Shown: positions 6,941 through 15,320 of the stretch, piece by piece | Layout: every line of letters starts with the position of its first letter | Numbering within the stretch: position 1 is the first letter of the stretch | NCBI GenBank assembly: GCA_024405875.1 | Contig: JAKSOA010000002.1 | Span: 1-64,000 of the forward strand | Source: Paludibacteraceae bacterium | GTDB lineage: Bacteria; Bacteroidota; Bacteroidia; Bacteroidales; Paludibacteraceae | Direction of reading: 5' to 3' | DNA length: 64,000 nt | The notes under the pieces: model-generated | Told to the model about the DNA's origin: nothing | The model's input: only the letters and a program-made list of their open reading frames with translations | Database searches by the model: none | Translations under genes and position numbers: made by a program

Positions 6941-9893
6941 GGGGGGTGGTGGACTCCTCTTTCATATTAATTATGTTAAGTCTCAGGTTTATGGCGTCTG
7001 TTATGTCATCGGGGGCGGGGGTGTAGTTCTCTTGAAGGCTGAGCAGATACTGACGTGCGTCAAAGTAGTTCTCACGGGCTATGTAACTGTCAGCAAGTAC
7101 AAGGAACGCTTTGGCAAGCCAATATGAGTGCGGAGTGCCTTTATCTATGAATGAGAAGACCTCCTTTTCAGCCGCTTCATAATCATTGCGGTCATAGAGA
7201 TACTGTATGTAGTAGTACTCCGCCTCAGCTCCGTATGCTGTACGGGTGTCCTGACGCAGGTCATTTATGTCATCAAGGGCACTGCTGCCAAGTGCTATGT
7301 TTGATTTCATACGCTTGTACCTGGCATCGGCTATCAGTTCAGCGTCGGTTGCTTTTGAAAGCACCTCTGTGGCGGCGGTAACTGTGGCTGTGTATGCCTG
7401 ACGCTCGTATGATAGTTCAAGCAGACGCTGGTATGTGAGTTCCTTGTTTGGATTTGACGGGTCAGAGGCAAGTGCCTGATATGCCGCAAGAGCCTCAGCA
7501 CGCTCTCCTAAACGGTAGTAGCAGTTTGCACGGTAGTATGTGGCAAGTGATGAGTACTTGCCTCCCGGATATTTATCAAGGTATGTGCTGAAACTCTCCG
7601 CCGCAGCCGCAAACTCATCACGGAAGTAACTCTTCTCCGCCGCCTTGTATGTGAGTGAATCTTCCCTGATGTTTATGCTAACGCCTTTTTTACCGTCAAG
7701 TGTCTTGGCAAGTGCCGTATATTCTGAAACGCGGTTTGACTCCACCAATATGTTCTCAAGTGACTCAAGGCTGGTCTGAGACTCTTCTGTTCCAGGGTAT
7801 TTGACGGCAACCTCCTTGTACATATCCACAGCGCTGTCAATGGCTCCTGAATTATAGTAGAGCATTGCTATCTGAAGTTTTGACTGACGCACAATAGGGT
7901 TGTTCTTATCATACTTAGCCGCTATGGCTTTGAATGTCTCTATCGCCTTGTCATTCTCCCCGATAGCCACATAACTCTTGCCTTTCTCAAAGAGGGCGTC
8001 ATCTGCCCACGAACTTGCAGGGTACTTTGTAAGCAGGGTGTTGAGCGTCTCTATTTTAGTGGCGTAATCTTTCTGCAACCCCTCTATGAGTCCGGTCTGG
8101 TAGAGTGCGTAGTCTGCTCCGGCAACCTTGTCGGCTACCGCTCCAGCCTTTGTGTAGGCACTCTTTGCCTCCGCAAACTTGCGTTCTGTGAAGTAGTTGT
8201 CTCCTATGCGGTTATAGGCGTCAGCAAGCATCTGCTTGTCTGTGTTCTCAAGCATTGTGAACTTGCGGAACCAAGTGGTTGACTCACTCCTGTTCCCGCT
8301 CTTCATATATGAGTAGCCAAGATTATAGTGTGCGTAGGCGTACTCCTCTTCTGTGTTTGTGGTGGTCTTGCTCAGATACTCTCGGAATGATGTTATGGCA
8401 TCGGGGTACTTCCCCTGACGGTAAAGGCACTCTCCATACCAGAAACGGGCACGGGCGGCAAGGTCGGGGTTACAACTCTTCCCATTTACTATCTTACGGA
8501 AACTCTCAGCCGCCTGACCGTACTTGCGGTTTGCTATCTGTGTGGTTCCCATTCCAAAGAGTACACGTTCCTCCGCCTCAAGAACGGCTGGAGTCTTGCG
8601 TTCTATCTTTTGAATGGACTCATACGCCGCCTGATAGTTTTTAGTGGTGAGATATACGTTTGTCAGATACTCATACACCTTGCCACAGTACGGTGACTCC
8701 GGATAATCATTGAGGAAGCGCTCAAATGCCGATACGCTCTCATTAAACGGAGCGTAGGAGAGTTCGTATGTTATGAGGGCGTAGTTATAGAGGGCGTCAC
8801 AACTTATCTCCTTGTCAAAGTCAAAGCGGGAGGCACTCTCAAACGCCATACGTGCCTGTTTCTTGTCTCCAAGGCTCAGATATGCCATTGCTATGTGGAA
8901 ATAACTGTTCTGACTTAGTTTGTCATTAGGTTTTGTGACTTTTGTAAGATAGTTTATAGCCTCTTTTGCGTTCTCTTGCTTAAAATAGCAGATTCCCATC
9001 ATATAGAAATCCTCACGTTGCAGTTTGCCCTTGCCTTTCTTGTACTCTGTGAGGTTTTCAAGTGCCTCAGCGTACTGTTTGTTCTTGAATTGGCAGGAGG
9101 CTATGCTGTGCCTGAGATTCAAGACATACTTACCTTTTGGATTACTCTTTATAAGTTCCTCTCCCATTGCCACAGCCTTTTCACAATCTCCAAGATGGTA
9201 GTGGCACTCACATATAAGGTATGGGGTTGAGTTTTTAAAATCATTCTCATTCTGTACCATTGAGAGGTGTGTGAGAGCGGTCTTGTAGTTCTCTTGATAG
9301 AACTGACTGTAGCCGTAGTAATAGTGTGCGGGCATTGTATATTTGTTCTCTCTCTGCTTTAGCAGCCCTGAGAGTTCAAAACTTGCCTTATCATACTTGC
9401 TTTGCTGAACATAGCAGTAACCACGATAGAAGAGCAGTTGGTTGAACTCCTCACCCTCAAGATTCTCTGATTTGACCTTCTCAAGACGGCGGAGTGCCGG
9501 TTTGTACTTGCCTCTCTCAAAATCAAGAATTCCTAAGTAGAGTTCAATTTGCTCTGCATTTTCTGTATAAGGATACTTCTGTTTGTAACTCTCAAGTAGT
9601 GTGTAGGCGTTATCCTGGCGCAAAATGTATGCCGCAAGGGCTATGTTACGCTCCGCAATTCTCACCCTCTCATCATCAGGGGTTACATTTGACGGCTTAT
9701 ATTTAAGGAAATCACTGTAGTAGCGTATGGACGCCAGGTAGTTCTTTCCCTCAAAAAAATCGGTCGCCTCAGAGTAGAGCGTCTCCACAGCACCGTCAAA
9801 CGGACTACGTGTAGCGTACATTAGTGTAGGTATGGCTGTAACAATAGCAATTATCAGCACCCTAAAATTCCTTATATTCCTCATATTTCTCAT
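6930..9893 (-). CDS. Long tetratricopeptide-repeat periplasmic protein
   Basis: 987 aa. The N-terminus (MRNMRNIRNFRVLIIAIVTAIPTLMYA) is a signal peptide or anchor. The remainder is more than 20 TPR or Sel1-like helical repeats (for example LASIRYYSDFLKYKPSN, AITSFREYLSKT and AAAESFSTYLDKYPGG). This type is widespread in Bacteroidetes and is thought to act as a periplasmic or outer-membrane scaffold. The barrel gene downstream (5221-6879) is its likely partner. The start is the first of two nearby ATGs. A family 1 structured repeat ends 3 bp upstream of the start, so the leader of this mRNA contains that element. The last codons and stop derive from a family 2 repeat. Confidence 0.85.
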   Translation of the reverse strand: MRNMRNIRNFRVLIIAIVTAIPTLMYATRSPFDGAVETLYSEATDFFEGKNYLASIRYYSDFLKYKPSNVTPDDERVRIAERNIALAAYILRQDNAYTLLESYKQKYPYTENAEQIELYLGILDFERGKYKPALRRLEKVKSENLEGEEFNQLLFYRGYCYVQQSKYDKASFELSGLLKQRENKYTMPAHYYYGYSQFYQENYKTALTHLSMVQNENDFKNSTPYLICECHYHLGDCEKAVAMGEELIKSNPKGKYVLNLRHSIASCQFKNKQYAEALENLTEYKKGKGKLQREDFYMMGICYFKQENAKEAINYLTKVTKPNDKLSQNSYFHIAMAYLSLGDKKQARMAFESASRFDFDKEISCDALYNYALITYELSYAPFNESVSAFERFLNDYPESPYCGKVYEYLTNVYLTTKNYQAAYESIQKIERKTPAVLEAEERVLFGMGTTQIANRKYGQAAESFRKIVNGKSCNPDLAARARFWYGECLYRQGKYPDAITSFREYLSKTTTNTEEEYAYAHYNLGYSYMKSGNRSESTTWFRKFTMLENTDKQMLADAYNRIGDNYFTERKFAEAKSAYTKAGAVADKVAGADYALYQTGLIEGLQKDYATKIETLNTLLTKYPASSWADDALFEKGKSYVAIGENDKAIETFKAIAAKYDKNNPIVRQSKLQIAMLYYNSGAIDSAVDMYKEVAVKYPGTEESQTSLESLENILVESNRVSEYTALAKTLDGKKGVSINIREDSLTYKAAEKSYFRDEFAAAAESFSTYLDKYPGGKYSSLATYYRANCYYRLGERAEALAAYQALASDPSNPNKELTYQRLLELSYERQAYTATVTAATEVLSKATDAELIADARYKRMKSNIALGSSALDDINDLRQDTRTAYGAEAEYYYIQYLYDRNDYEAAEKEVFSFIDKGTPHSYWLAKAFLVLADSYIARENYFDARQYLLSLQENYTPAPDDITDAINLRLNIINMKEESTTPPSF

Positions 9894-9895
9894 TT

Positions 9896-9977
9896 GTTAA
9901 AACTCCGTTTTAACCATGTTACGTCATCATTCGGCATAACTCAAGTAAACTTGGTTCTGCACTCATTCCTAGTAACA
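9896..9977 (-). repeat. Structured repeat family 1, copy A
   Basis: Minus-strand reading: stem 1 TGTTAC/GTAACA (9972-9977 with 9917-9922) encloses stem 2 CCAAG-TTTA-CTTG with its TTTA tetraloop. A third hairpin, GTTAAAAC-GGA-GTTTTAAC (9896-9914), follows. It lies between ribD and the TPR gene, ending 3 bp from the TPR start. Relative to copies B and D, the apical pair of stem 2 is C-G in place of T-A, a compensatory change. A pyrimidine-rich TCTCCTTTCTCC tract adjoins at 9978-10012. Confidence 0.8.
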
Positions 9978-10015
9978 GTCTCCTTTCTCCTTTTTCCTTT
10001 CTCCTTTATTTCTCT

Positions 10016-11017
10016 CTAACACCTTGCAAAGGTAATAATTTTATGCCTTCCATAAAATGTGGTCACCTCACCATTTTCAGGTATTTTAATTTCAGGGGCG
10101 GGAGTGCCTGTGTGGCAAGGCTCAGGTCCCACCTCAATCTGCACCTCATCATAGAGCCCTGATTTTATAAAGCGGTCAAGGGTGTTTTTACCTCCCTCCA
10201 CTATTATGCTCTGTATGCCTTTCTCATATAATAACGCCCCGATGGCGACGGGTGACATATCCTCATTTATGACTATGGTAGGGGCTGAGTCATCAAAGAT
10301 TCTGTGGGTTGGTGGTATTCTGCCGCTCTTGTCAAACACAACACGGGTTGGGTTCTGCCCGTAGTAGCGACGGGTGTTAAGGTGCGGATTATCTTTGACG
10401 GCTGTGGTTGTGCCTACCATAATAGCCTGATTTTCAGCACGCATTTTGTGTACCAAAGCCTTTGTAAGGTCAGATGATATGCGAATTGGCTTGGCGTCAA
10501 AGGCGTCAAGGAAACCGTCTGACGTCTGAGCCCACTTTAGTATTATGTATGGGCGGTGCTTGGTGTGGAATGTGAAGAAACGGCGGTTCAAACGCCAGCC
10601 CTCACTCTCAAGCACACCTGTCTCCACCTCTATACCCGCCTCTCTTAACATTTGTATGCCGCGTCCGCTAACCTGCGGATTTGGGTCTGTATTAGAGATG
10701 ACAACCTTTTTTACCCCCTCTTTTATTATGCGTAGTGAGCAAGGCGGGGTTTTGCCGTAGTGACTGCAAGGCTCAAGATTGACATAGAGTGTGGACTCCT
10801 TTATAAGTTCCTTCTCTCTGACGCTGTCAAGTGCGTTGACCTCAGCGTGCCAGCCGCCATAGTAGCGGTGCCAGCCCTCCCCTATTATTCTGCCGTCTGC
10901 CGACACTACCACACAACCCACCATTGGATTAGGGGCTGTCCGTCCCACTCCCAACCGTGCAAGTTGGAAACAACGGCGCATATATGTCTCACTGGTGTTC
11001 AGGTCTGAGTAGGTCAA
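10016..11017 (-). CDS. ribD: Bifunctional riboflavin biosynthesis deaminase/reductase RibD
   Basis: 333 aa, the usual RibD length. The N-terminal half is a zinc deaminase: APNPMVGCVVV, HAEVNAL (His57, Glu59), then EPCSHYGKTPPC (Cys84, Cys93). The C-terminal half is the reductase (ILKWAQTSDGF and IIVEGGKNT). It deaminates and reduces the pyrimidine made by GTP cyclohydrolase II, early in riboflavin synthesis. The frame begins at a TTG (11017) that overlaps the end of the DUF4301 gene by 29 nt. The first ATG is at 10981. I keep the longer form because the residues before that Met (ETYM) match the family's usual start, but either is possible. Confidence 0.93.
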   Translation of the reverse strand: MTYSDLNTSETYMRRCFQLARLGVGRTAPNPMVGCVVVSADGRIIGEGWHRYYGGWHAEVNALDSVREKELIKESTLYVNLEPCSHYGKTPPCSLRIIKEGVKKVVISNTDPNPQVSGRGIQMLREAGIEVETGVLESEGWRLNRRFFTFHTKHRPYIILKWAQTSDGFLDAFDAKPIRISSDLTKALVHKMRAENQAIMVGTTTAVKDNPHLNTRRYYGQNPTRVVFDKSGRIPPTHRIFDDSAPTIVINEDMSPVAIGALLYEKGIQSIIVEGGKNTLDRFIKSGLYDEVQIEVGPEPCHTGTPAPEIKIPENGEVTTFYGRHKIITFARC

Positions 11018-12524
11018 CTAAAGTTTTTACTGGGGTGAATGTGCTAGGTGGAACTTCAACAAAGACGGTAATCCAATTCGCCATTGCTCCGTTCCAGAGT
11101 CCGGGACGCTCCTGAATCTTCATATCTATGCCGTTCTGACTCTTTGATGAAATGAAGCCGGTCTGGCGGTCAATATAGTTGTTAAGATTAAACTTGTTAC
11201 CACGATAGTTCTTGACTGAGCATACAAGGTCAACGGGGTTGAAGTGTGATGATTTCTGCACCAACTCCACCTGGAATCGGTTGCCGAAGTCAATTTGTGA
11301 TGACTCTATTATTTGCAGGCTTGTCTCTCCCTTGGCGTTTCTTACCCAATATGGTCCGCCACCCGGCTCTCCGTCATTCCTTACCATACCGCACACACGT
11401 ATTGGGCGGTTCAATTTTTGATGCCAGAACGCCACCTTCTCACGCAGTGAGAGGGCGAAGTATGTTACGCCTACCTTAATCTGTAGCATTGAGGCTGCAT
11501 ACGCCTCTATCTGGGCAAGACGGTATGTGTCAATTGAGAGGCTGTCAAGTGCCTCAAGCGCGGCGGCGGTCTCTGTCTTTAGGTTTATAAGGAGTCCGGC
11601 AAGGAACTTCTTATAGGTGTAGGTGTCATCTTTCAGACGGTCAACCGTTACGTTGTCAATGTTCTTTATGAAGATTATGTCTTCTGTGCAGTCATTGAGG
11701 TTCTCTATGAGGGCTCCGTGTCCGCCGGGACGGAACAGGAGTGAGCCATCGTGGTTACGAACCAACTTACCTGTGGACTTGTCTATCGCCACCATATCTG
11801 TCTTGGGCTTCTGCTCTGAGAGGGTTATGTCATACTTTACACCAAAACGCTCCTCATACTTAGGGACCACCATCTTTATCTTCTCCTCAAACATCTTACG
11901 GTGCTCCGCTGATATGGTGAAGTGCAGATGCACCACCTTATTTATATCTGCGGCGTATGTGGCGCCCTCAACCAAATGCTCCTCAAACGGGGTGCGCGCC
12001 TCATCGGCATACTTATGGAATGCGAGCATTGCCTTTGGCTTGTTCTGGTAGCCGAGCCCGCTCTCTCCTAATATGTAGTCCGCTACGGTCTTGTAGTCTC
12101 CCTGCACTACAAGTGTGCCCGGGTCTGCAAGCCCCGCCTTGCGCATCTTGCTCTTTAGTTTGTCATAGAATGCGAACTTTACAATGTTGTCAAGTGACCT
12201 CTTTATATCAGGGAACTCATCAATATGCTCATTGCCTGCAAGTGAGAACTTAACCAAATCCTTGAACATACGTGAAGCCGCTCCTGATGACGGCACAAAT
12301 TTTAGTATGGTATAGTCATCTTTGGTCTGCTCAAAAATTTTAAGACAGGTATCTATCTCATACTGAGTGGGTTTCATAATTCCGTTACCTACTGTTGCGG
12401 CATCATATATGTCTGCGAACGGGAATCCTTTTTCAAAGTTCTCAAACTGAGTGCGCATCTTTATCTCTGAGATGCCACGCTCCGCTATCTGCTCAAGGTC
12501 TTTTGGTGTCAGTTGCTCAAACAT
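10989..12524 (-). CDS. DUF4301 family protein
   Basis: 511 aa, cytoplasmic, without membrane segments. The sequence matches the Bacteroidetes family DUF4301 (LTPKDLEQIAERGI; FVPSSGAASRMFKDL; RPGGHGALIENLND; CGMVRNDGEPGGGPYWV). The SSGAASRMFK and PGGHGALI segments look like nucleotide- or sugar-phosphate-binding loops, and remote similarity to nucleotidyltransferases has been suggested by such patterns, but no activity is established. It lies 3 bp downstream of the GH57 gene and overlaps the possible ribD start, so it is probably co-transcribed with both. Function unknown. Confidence 0.85.
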   Translation of the reverse strand: MFEQLTPKDLEQIAERGISEIKMRTQFENFEKGFPFADIYDAATVGNGIMKPTQYEIDTCLKIFEQTKDDYTILKFVPSSGAASRMFKDLVKFSLAGNEHIDEFPDIKRSLDNIVKFAFYDKLKSKMRKAGLADPGTLVVQGDYKTVADYILGESGLGYQNKPKAMLAFHKYADEARTPFEEHLVEGATYAADINKVVHLHFTISAEHRKMFEEKIKMVVPKYEERFGVKYDITLSEQKPKTDMVAIDKSTGKLVRNHDGSLLFRPGGHGALIENLNDCTEDIIFIKNIDNVTVDRLKDDTYTYKKFLAGLLINLKTETAAALEALDSLSIDTYRLAQIEAYAASMLQIKVGVTYFALSLREKVAFWHQKLNRPIRVCGMVRNDGEPGGGPYWVRNAKGETSLQIIESSQIDFGNRFQVELVQKSSHFNPVDLVCSVKNYRGNKFNLNNYIDRQTGFISSKSQNGIDMKIQERPGLWNGAMANWITVFVEVPPSTFTPVKTLVDLLRPEHQ

Positions 12525-12527
12525 ATC

Positions 12528-13799
12528 TTATTTTGTTTTGTTTTTCTTGCTTAGTTTCTTCTCTAGTTGGCTTATTGTCTCCTCCTGGTCATTTATGGTC
12601 TTTAGGAGTGCGTTGAGTTCCTCATTCTCAATTGATGTAGGGTACTCTGAATCAACACGCATAAGGAAATCAGCCACTATGTTCATATAGTTTGTGAACG
12701 CCTCATAGGGTGAGCCGAAGTTTGTTCCCCACGCATCTTTAAAACTCATATAACGCAGGTAATCAGTGTCTTGTATAATGAGCCAATCACGCTTCAACGC
12801 CTTCTCCTTGCACATATTCACACGCTCCGCCACGCTGTATAGTTTGTTTAGAGCCTCTTCTTGCAGTTGGTTTCCGCACCAGGGTGATACATCTTTCTCC
12901 TCTCCGCTCCACGATATAGGGTTATTAGCGGTCAGTGCGGCTACAGGGGCTGATTTTGCCGCCTCTGATGGTGTGGTGAAACCTATTCCACGCTTAGCGG
13001 CCTGACTTGGCAACGCTTTCAGGAACTCAAATATGCCTGTGTATGCCTGTTGTATTATTCCAAAAGCCTCATAGCCCAGCCAGATATTGAAGACCTCCTC
13101 CTCTTGAGGTGCGTCCGCAATCCACTGTGTGAACTTATCGGCTGTCATTGGGTACTCACTCCAAGCTGTGTCAGAGAATTGGAACGGAATGTGGTTACTC
13201 ATAGGGAAGTTACGTGCAAGCAATTTAACCTTTGGAAGGTACGGGTGACCGTAAACATAGTTAGGACTCTTCCAGCCAAGCACGTGTTTGGCTCCCTCAA
13301 GCAGTATGGTATTATAGCCCGCCTTTGATATTTTCTCCGCTATCTCATCATTGTAAATGAGTTCTGTATTGAGGAATGTAGTGGGTTTCTTGCCAAAGAG
13401 TTCCTTTATCTTATCTGCGTGACGCTTTATCTGCAACTCAAACTCCTTGTCATTATAGAGTGAGGCGAGTGAGTGCCCGTATGGCTCGGCAATGAACTCA
13501 ACCTTACCTGTATCGGCAAGTTCCTTGAAACTGTCAATAACCTCAGGAGCGTACATCTCAAGTTGCTCTATTGTAGGTCCTGATATTGCGAAAGCACACT
13601 TGAAATCAACATCGGGGTTCTTAATAAGGTCAAGGATAATTGCGTTTGCAGGCAGGTATGAACGCTGCGCAAGGTCACAAATTCTTGCCTCTGTTGCAAA
13701 ATCATCATAATAGTAATGGTCATTACCAATCTCAAAAAAACGGTAACGCCTTAACGCGTACGGGCTGTGGACTTGAAAGATAAAATTTATTTTTTTCAT
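12528..13799 (-). CDS. Glycoside hydrolase family 57 alpha-amylase-like enzyme
   Basis: 423 aa, no signal peptide, so cytoplasmic. The GH57 N-terminus is clear: INFIFQVHSPYALRRYRFF, then CAFAISGPTIEQLE, then GKVEFIAEPYGHSLASL with FLNTELIYND, which should carry the catalytic Glu. The C-terminus is a Lys-rich coiled tail (EETISQLEKKLSKKNKTK). With the adjacent GT4 and debranching genes it forms the conserved Bacteroidetes glycogen cluster, acting on intracellular alpha-glucan. A 50-bp AT-only spacer separates it from the upstream GT4 gene. Confidence 0.88.
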   Translation of the reverse strand: MKKINFIFQVHSPYALRRYRFFEIGNDHYYYDDFATEARICDLAQRSYLPANAIILDLIKNPDVDFKCAFAISGPTIEQLEMYAPEVIDSFKELADTGKVEFIAEPYGHSLASLYNDKEFELQIKRHADKIKELFGKKPTTFLNTELIYNDEIAEKISKAGYNTILLEGAKHVLGWKSPNYVYGHPYLPKVKLLARNFPMSNHIPFQFSDTAWSEYPMTADKFTQWIADAPQEEEVFNIWLGYEAFGIIQQAYTGIFEFLKALPSQAAKRGIGFTTPSEAAKSAPVAALTANNPISWSGEEKDVSPWCGNQLQEEALNKLYSVAERVNMCKEKALKRDWLIIQDTDYLRYMSFKDAWGTNFGSPYEAFTNYMNIVADFLMRVDSEYPTSIENEELNALLKTINDQEETISQLEKKLSKKNKTK

Positions 13800-13849
13800 A
13801 GTTCTTTGTTGGTGAATCGGTGATTTGGTGATTTATTAATTACTAATTG

Positions 13850-15106
13850 CTAATTATTAATTACTCTATCATAAATGCTGCGGACTTTCAGTCCCGCTTT
13901 GTCCCAGGTGATGGCGTTGACCTCTTTGCGTCCCTCCTCACTCAGGGTTTTATATATTGCCGGGTACTCCACTATGGAGTAGATGGCGTCTGCCATTGCG
14001 TCTATATCCCAATAGTCTGTCTTTATGGCGTGGTCAAGAATCTCAGCACAGCCTGACTGTTTTGATATGATTGACGGTGTGCCTACCTGCATAGCCTCAA
14101 GTGGTGATATTCCAAAGGGCTCTGATACTGAGGGCATTATATAGACATCGGAGTCAGCCAGCATCTGATGTACCTGGTCTCCTTTCAAAAAGCCTGGGAA
14201 GTGGAAACGGTCTGCTATTCCACGACTTGCCACAAGGTCTATCATTGCGTTCATCATATCTCCGCTGCCTGCCATCACAAAACGCACGTTCTTAGTCCTG
14301 GCAAGTACACGGCTCGCCGCCTCAACAAAATACTCAGGTCCCTTCTGCATAGTTATGCGTCCGAGGAATGTTACAAGTTTGTCTTTACGTGGGCTCTTCT
14401 GGAAACGCTCTGCATTTGGTATGGGGTCAACGGCGTTATGCACGGTGCTTACCTTATCGGGGTTCTGACCATACTTCTCTATGACGGTCTGGCGGGTAAG
14501 GTTGCTGACGCATATTATGTGGTCTGCCATATCCATTCCTCTGCGTTCTATGCCATATACGGTGGGGTTCACGTTTCCGCGACTGCGGTCAAAGTCTGTG
14601 GCGTGCACGTGGATTACAAGCGGCTTGCCTGAAATCTGCTTGGCGAATATGCCTGCCGGATAGGTGAGCCAGTCGTGGGAGTGTATTACGTCAAACTGCA
14701 ATGAGTGGGCGAGTACGCCTGCCACCGCCTCATAGTTGCCTATCTCCTGCACAAGGTTATCAGGGTAACGTCCTGAAAACTCTATGCAGCCTATGTCATT
14801 TGTCCCTATGCGGCTGAAATCATAGCGTATATGGTCCCGGTAATAGAAAAACTCATCGGGGTGCATTATGTGCCCTATGCGTTCATTAACCTTATCCCAC
14901 GATGTCTCCTTCCATACCACAGGCACTGCACAGGCTCCTATTATCTTGGCAAAACTCTGCTCCTCATCTCCGTATGGCTTTGGTATGACGAAGGTGATGT
15001 CAAGGTCATCTTGCGTAGCCATTCCCCGGGTGAGTCCGTAACTCGCCGTGCCTAGTCCGCCTAAGATGTGGGGCGGGAACTCCCACCCAAACATTAGTGT
15101 TTTCAT
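13850..15106 (-). CDS. GT4-type glycosyltransferase (glycogen synthase-like)
   Basis: 418 aa with a GT-B fold. N-terminal half: FGWEFPPHILGGLGTASYGL, the substrate-side Gly-rich loop, and VIHSHDWLTYPAG. C-terminal half: FLGRITMQKGPEYFVEAA and the nucleotide-sugar site EPFGISPLEAMQVGTPSI (ExxxxxxxE pattern). It lies between the debranching enzyme and GH57 genes, which points to alpha-glucan (glycogen) synthesis from a nucleotide glucose donor. No signal peptide. Confidence 0.88.
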   Translation of the reverse strand: MKTLMFGWEFPPHILGGLGTASYGLTRGMATQDDLDITFVIPKPYGDEEQSFAKIIGACAVPVVWKETSWDKVNERIGHIMHPDEFFYYRDHIRYDFSRIGTNDIGCIEFSGRYPDNLVQEIGNYEAVAGVLAHSLQFDVIHSHDWLTYPAGIFAKQISGKPLVIHVHATDFDRSRGNVNPTVYGIERRGMDMADHIICVSNLTRQTVIEKYGQNPDKVSTVHNAVDPIPNAERFQKSPRKDKLVTFLGRITMQKGPEYFVEAASRVLARTKNVRFVMAGSGDMMNAMIDLVASRGIADRFHFPGFLKGDQVHQMLADSDVYIMPSVSEPFGISPLEAMQVGTPSIISKQSGCAEILDHAIKTDYWDIDAMADAIYSIVEYPAIYKTLSEEGRKEVNAITWDKAGLKVRSIYDRVINN

Positions 15107-15320
15107 ATTTTCCTTTTTTTCATTTTGCTCTTTGTTACTTTTTTAGAAAGGAAAATATGAAACTTTAATGTTTGATTTTCCTTTTCTATTGGGGCGTATC
15201 CCCAAACCCCTACGCCCTCCGGGCGGACCGCAGAAGCGGTCTTGTTGAGTTAATAGTTAATAAAGAATAGTGAATAGTTATTCCCCCTTTAGGGGGTTAG
15301 GGGGCACTCTTCTTTATTCT
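15107..15320. repeat. Spacer of stacked short repeats between glycogen genes
   Basis: No gene. It contains a hairpin TTGGGG-cgtat-CCCCAA-like motif (about 15188-15206), GACCGC-agaa-GCGGTC (about 15227-15242), G/C runs TTCCCCCTTTAGGGGGTTAG (15281 onward), and AT-rich words (TTAATAGTTAATAAAGAATA and its near-complement TCTTTATTCTTTATTCACTA). The GGGGTTTGGGG word on the minus strand recurs near 19760. Confidence 0.6.
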